Below, piece after piece: positions 60,803 to 64,000 of a DNA stretch of 64,000 nucleotides; the first letter of the stretch is position 1, and every line of letters begins with the position of its first letter. Both the position numbers and the translations under genes were made by a program. The notes below the pieces were generated by a model. It did not search any database. It was not told the origin of the DNA and saw only the letters and a program-made list of their open reading frames with translations. This DNA comes from Pseudobdellovibrionaceae bacterium (GTDB lineage Bacteria > Bdellovibrionota > Bdellovibrionia > Bdellovibrionales > UBA1609): positions 124,001 through 188,000 of the forward strand of contig CP060220.1 in assembly GCA_023898385.1 (NCBI GenBank), given 5' to 3'.

Positions 60803-61206
60803 TGGGCATTCGCCAGTGGATCCTGACCTTTTTTATTGCGACGCTGTTGGGAGTATCGGCTCAAGCTCAAGAGGGCGGACGTCAAGTAGAGATTTATCTG
60901 GGGGCGGGCAGTCTTTACAGTTTTCCTGCAACCATCCGTGTGGGCGTGGGTGATTGGGAGTTTGGGCAACTCACGTCCGGCATCATTGGATTTGATAAAC
61001 GGTTTCGCTTTGGCGGCAATTATTACTCCAGTTTTGGGTTGATGGTCACTCAGGTGGCCGAGGTATCAGGTGGGTTTTGGGCTTCCATGGGGTTTGATTT
61101 TCGATTAGTGGCGCTATTGGGTTTGCGCGGCGAAATTTATGCCTTGCAGGGACTCAATGGTTACTCCAATGGTGGCTTGTTGTTGGGTGTAAATCTTAAG
61201 TTTTAG
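60802..61206 (+). CDS. Small outer-membrane beta-barrel protein
   Basis: Encodes 134 residues from the ATG at 60802, which has GGAGG eight bases upstream; two GTG codons just before it are less suitable. A signal peptide (WILTFFIATLLGVSAQAQ) precedes strands such as QVEIYLGAGSLYSFPATIRV and RFRFGGNYYSSFGLMV, ending GVNLKF with a terminal Phe. It is coupled to the previous gene, and the two barrels may act together. Confidence 0.7.
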   Translation: MGIRQWILTFFIATLLGVSAQAQEGGRQVEIYLGAGSLYSFPATIRVGVGDWEFGQLTSGIIGFDKRFRFGGNYYSSFGLMVTQVAEVSGGFWASMGFDFRLVALLGLRGEIYALQGLNGYSNGGLLLGVNLKF

Positions 61207-61236
61207 AGAGAAAAGATATTTAGGGGAGGGGGCGTT

Positions 61237-61896
61237 TTGAGCACCGGTCACAGAAGTTTAATTTGGTTAGTGATTGTGGGTTGGACCACCTTGGGGTTTC
61301 GGCCATATCCCGGGGCACACAGCTATCCTGTGGACAATTCTTCTTCAGCCAACAGCAAGGTGTTTGTTGTATACACCAATGCCGCTGACACTGTGACCAA
61401 TGATTTGCCCACCGATGACACTTTGGGGGCGGGTACACTGACAGTGAGTCAAATCATGGATTCGGTATTTACAGATTACAACAGTATTGGTGGATCTTTT
61501 TTGACCCTTGTTGATACGTCCGACAGTGATTACTCGGTGGCTAATGCTGAAAACAGAACCCTAACCATTCAATTTGGTAATTCATTTGGAAACTCAACAG
61601 GAGAAGCCCGGCCCACTTGGGATGGTGACAGCATTGTGGGCTGTACGATCACGGCAAGGTCAAGCATTCTTGACTCTGCAAAAGAGTTTGTTGCGATTAT
61701 GACCCACGAAATTGGTCACTGTTTAGGTCTAGATCACCCGCAAGAATCTAATAACGCAATCATGTCTTATTTTCGAAGCGAAGATATGATCAGGCTTCAG
61801 ATCGACGATAAAATGGGCATCACCTATTTGTATCCGCAAGACTCTGAGGCCAACAAAGAGTCACCCACATTGGGCCTCACTTGCGCCCGAAAATAA
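61237..61896 (+). CDS. Matrixin-like zinc metalloprotease (M10 type)
   Basis: Encodes 219 residues from a TTG at 61237 with a strong AGGGGAGGGGG upstream. A signal-like N-terminus (SLIWLVIVGWTTLGF) is followed by a domain with the extended zinc site THEIGHCLGLDHPQ (HExxHxxGxxH) and the Met-turn motif AIMSYF. This architecture matches the metzincin clan, M10-like. It is probably exported and acts on proteins outside the cytoplasm. There is no obvious propeptide with a cysteine switch. Its gene follows two barrel genes, but coupling with them is not shown. Confidence 0.87.
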   Translation: MSTGHRSLIWLVIVGWTTLGFRPYPGAHSYPVDNSSSANSKVFVVYTNAADTVTNDLPTDDTLGAGTLTVSQIMDSVFTDYNSIGGSFLTLVDTSDSDYSVANAENRTLTIQFGNSFGNSTGEARPTWDGDSIVGCTITARSSILDSAKEFVAIMTHEIGHCLGLDHPQESNNAIMSYFRSEDMIRLQIDDKMGITYLYPQDSEANKESPTLGLTCARK

Positions 61897-61908
61897 GTTT
61901 TTCATCAA

Positions 61909-63564
61909 TTACTTTTTTCTGATCGTTAAGTGACCCACGAGGTTTTCAAATTTTCCGTGGTAAAGAATTTCAGAGATTTCATTTTCTTTGAGGCGTTGCT
62001 TTAGGTAGGGCGTTTTGGCGATGACTGTGCCCGGATTTTCGTCGACTAGATCTTCTCGAAAGGCGACAACTCGACCTTGCATGATGAGTTCGCGGCCCAC
62101 ATCCTTTAGACTTTGTCCCGGCTGACTTCGATATCCCTTCACTCGGGCGCCGGGAGCTTTAAAAAAATAATACTCGTAATCCGCGTTAAAAGTGCTGGGG
62201 AAAAACACCTCTTTGTCCTTCAGTTGGTTTTGTACCGCGGGATCGTAGGGGGCGCTAAAGGGGGCACCAAAGAGACTCACTCCCATTAGAAAAAGCAAGG
62301 TGGCAAAAGGAAGAGCGCTTCTTAAATCTCTCTTCAAAAAAAGCCCAGATAGTCCAAGAACAGCGGTTGTGGCCAAGGTTGTGGTGAGGGGCCAGGCAAA
62401 CAGTGCTGAATGCAGGCTGTTGTTGATGCCATGAACCACGTAAAAGGCCAATGCACTAAATATGGTAATGAGTAAAAACGATGCCCGAAACCAAAAGTAC
62501 GAGATGGACTGCCACCGAAGGCCTAGCAGCAGGGCTACGGGCAGCATGGCTGGCAAAATGTAATTTTCTTGCCGTTGTGTGGGGAGAGTGTAAATGGCGA
62601 GCACCGTAAATACAAATAGCCACAACGACACTTCAAGCCGCGACAGGCGTCGCAAATTTTTAACCGTAAAAATCACAAGTCCCAACAGAGGCAGCGCTAA
62701 AAAGCCGGCATTGGCAAAGGCTCCCAGCCAAATTCGAAACACATTGTAGGGGCCGCTAAAAAAACCACTCCAAAATTGATGGGCTTGAAATTTTCCAGCA
62801 TTTTCCTTCATGAAAAATTCGGCGAGCACCCCTTTGGGGTCAGGATCTACCATCAGCCACACTGAAAACAACGCGAGAGCCCCCGACACAACAGCCACAC
62901 CTTGTGGTAAGGCGTTGCTAGTGAACCATTTTTTATTCCAACGGTTTTGGTGAAAGATGACAACGGCGGCCGCCAGGGCTCCCACTGCAATCAGAAAAAA
63001 AGATTTATAAAGAGCGGCCAGTCCAAGGGCAATGGCTGCTGAAAGTGTCCAAATGAAATCCAGTTTTCGCCGAAGTAAATAAAGGGCTGTGGGGAAAAAC
63101 ACCAAAAACATTTCTGCACTTTGCATAAGAAAGGGGCGGCCATGTTTATAGGTTGAAATAAAGCTTAAGAAAATCACACCCGAGAGAAAGCCTCGCCAAA
63201 GTTCATTCGTGTGGCGAAAGACAAGCCAGAAAATCAGCAACGCCGATAAAAAACTGTAGATCACCGAAGGCCATCGCAGAGACCAGAGGCTTGGAGAACT
63301 CTCAAAATCTGCGGTCACCATGCCTTGCCAAAATAACAAGGGGGGTTTTGTATTGAAAACACCCTGATCCCAAACCAAGGGTAGCCATCGACCGGTTTCA
63401 CTGGTGGCACGGCTCATTTGGATGTACACACCTTCGTCGCCTATTGTGGGAATCTGGTTATAATTCAAGCCAACCAAGTAGCTGGCCAGTGGTATAAGGA
63501 TCGCAAGAGCCCAGGCCCAAACAGGTGGAGGCGTTGTGAATTTGTCTTTATTACTGAAGATCAT
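61909..63564 (-). CDS. GT39-family glycosyltransferase (ArnT/PMT-like)
   Basis: Encodes 551 residues from the ATG at 63564 (an in-frame TTG at 63582 is possible). About 12 membrane helices are visible. The first periplasmic loop contains the GDEGVYIQMSR motif (the DE pair of this family) and FNTKPPLLFWQGM. The C-terminal 100 residues form a soluble periplasmic domain. Such enzymes transfer a sugar from a polyprenyl-phosphate donor to lipid A or protein on the periplasmic side. It overlaps the stop of the heptosyltransferase-like gene by 14 bases, so they form an operon for envelope glycan assembly. Confidence 0.88.
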   Translation of the reverse strand: MIFSNKDKFTTPPPVWAWALAILIPLASYLVGLNYNQIPTIGDEGVYIQMSRATSETGRWLPLVWDQGVFNTKPPLLFWQGMVTADFESSPSLWSLRWPSVIYSFLSALLIFWLVFRHTNELWRGFLSGVIFLSFISTYKHGRPFLMQSAEMFLVFFPTALYLLRRKLDFIWTLSAAIALGLAALYKSFFLIAVGALAAAVVIFHQNRWNKKWFTSNALPQGVAVVSGALALFSVWLMVDPDPKGVLAEFFMKENAGKFQAHQFWSGFFSGPYNVFRIWLGAFANAGFLALPLLGLVIFTVKNLRRLSRLEVSLWLFVFTVLAIYTLPTQRQENYILPAMLPVALLLGLRWQSISYFWFRASFLLITIFSALAFYVVHGINNSLHSALFAWPLTTTLATTAVLGLSGLFLKRDLRSALPFATLLFLMGVSLFGAPFSAPYDPAVQNQLKDKEVFFPSTFNADYEYYFFKAPGARVKGYRSQPGQSLKDVGRELIMQGRVVAFREDLVDENPGTVIAKTPYLKQRLKENEISEILYHGKFENLVGHLTIRKK

Positions 63565-64000
63565 GTAGGGCTTGCGATTCAAGGCTGTGGGTCATCGGGG
63601 TCGAGAGTACTTGGTTGAGTTTTGAAGAGACTTTCTGGAACACCAACTCGGGCGAGAGTTGCTTCATGCATTGGTTGTCCGAGCAGGGCGTTTTTCTGTG
63701 GTTCCAAGCGCTCACACAAGGGGAGCAAGAAAGTTCTAATGTGATGGGTGTGGAGTTACCGAGAGCTCCATAAAGACTTGGCGTTTCAGGTCCAAACAAA
63801 ACAAACGTGGGCAGTTCAGTGACGCTGGCAAAGTGAGGTGGTCCTGAATCATTACTGATCATCACCTTAGCTAAGTCATAGAGGGCAGGCAGTTCTGCAA
63901 ACTTCACGGCTCCAGCAAAATTAATGCATTGCTTGTGCCCTACCATTTGCACAATTTGATCAAGCTCTGTTCGCTCTTGGGGAGCCCCCGTCAATAACAC
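63551..64000 (-). CDS. Heptosyltransferase-like GT9 enzyme, N-terminus outside window
   Basis: The last 149 residues of a GT9 (ADP-heptose:LPS heptosyltransferase) family protein are encoded; the start lies beyond 64000. The GT9 hallmark ISNDSGPPHFASVTELPTF (residues about 49-67 of the visible part) and VLFGPETPSLYGAL are present. A Cys-containing segment (CSPCVSAWNHRKTPCSDNQC) resembles the conserved C-terminal Cys of this family. It probably adds a core sugar to lipopolysaccharide, in an operon with the GT39 gene. Confidence 0.9.
   Translation of the reverse strand: MLLTGAPQERTELDQIVQMVGHKQCINFAGAVKFAELPALYDLAKVMISNDSGPPHFASVTELPTFVLFGPETPSLYGALGNSTPITLELSCSPCVSAWNHRKTPCSDNQCMKQLSPELVFQKVSSKLNQVLSTPMTHSLESQALHDLQ

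Noticed and set aside
1..64000. Prophage or integrative element
   Set aside because: No integrase, transposase, phage structural or replication genes were seen; accessory DNA is limited to small cassettes.

Overview
The window looks like chromosomal DNA of a Gram-negative predatory or environmental bacterium of the Bdellovibrionota type. This assignment is inference. It rests on the gene style: many short secreted proteins and lipoproteins (some with an FQNC-type lipobox), a pilA followed by a TPR gene, secreted proteases, many small outer-membrane barrel proteins, and fused signalling or metabolic proteins. No rRNA is present. Core genes are dense and mostly well conserved, with short accessory insertions between them.

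Layout. 1-4700: a partial coiled-coil gene, small secreted and lipoproteins, a lone minimal nucleotidyltransferase, and an internally duplicated acidic protein behind a near-consensus sigma-70 promoter. 4697-19277: housekeeping and envelope genes (mutS2, lnt, a zinc-ribbon membrane protein, a subtilase, a YoaK-family protein, a CPA2 antiporter, a Slt-type lytic transglycosylase lipoprotein, htpX, clpA, clpS). 19278-21204: a long upstream region with a 10-G tract, then pilA and a TPR membrane protein. 21377-26124: dnaJ and dnaK, separated by an AbiEi/AbiEii toxin-antitoxin module that lies between two copies of a long palindromic repeat; a sigma-32-like promoter sits between the second repeat and dnaK. 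26189-31600: a barrel protein, a FecR-domain protein, an AAA/DUF4143 ATPase framed by a 170-bp direct duplication, a protein with nine 24-bp tandem repeats, tRNA-His, and a small-protein/nucleotidyltransferase pair. 31786-38056: a 1000-residue GNAT-PEP carboxylase-like fusion, a 90-bp palindromic repeat, and secreted or membrane proteins of unknown role. 38214-44236: a compact glucose-type PTS (ptsG with two EIIB domains, plus an EIIA-HPr-EI fusion) with an AraC-type regulator and a sugar epimerase. 44499-53552: a degenerate receiver-TPR protein, a two-domain acyltransferase, a barrel protein, a second and nearly identical copy of the 90-bp palindrome, an exported kinase-like protein, a DUF4920 protein, an FKBP isomerase and an EEP-family hydrolase. 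53648-64000: leucyl aminopeptidase, membrane and lipoproteins, acylphosphatase, a response regulator, a run of outer-membrane proteins ending in a matrixin-like metalloprotease, and two envelope glycosyltransferases, the last one cut by the window edge.

How the genes fit together. Protein quality control is strongly represented: ClpAS, HtpX, DnaKJ, FKBP, the subtilase and the M17 peptidase. Envelope building is a second theme: Lnt, lytic transglycosylase, GT39 and GT9 enzymes, LPLAT-GNAT, and many barrels. The PTS genes can form a complete phosphorelay from PEP to sugar using two polypeptides. Accessory DNA enters as small cassettes rather than as a prophage. No phage structural genes, transposase, integrase or CRISPR array was seen.

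The most notable signals are: the repeat-bounded AbiE cassette between dnaJ and the dnaK heat-shock promoter; the reciprocal duplication around the DUF4143 ATPase, in which each copy keeps one gene whole and leaves the tail of the other; the two 89/90-identical palindromes about 15 kb apart; and the GNAT-PEPC fusion with an altered active-site loop. All sequence comparisons were made by eye without database searches.
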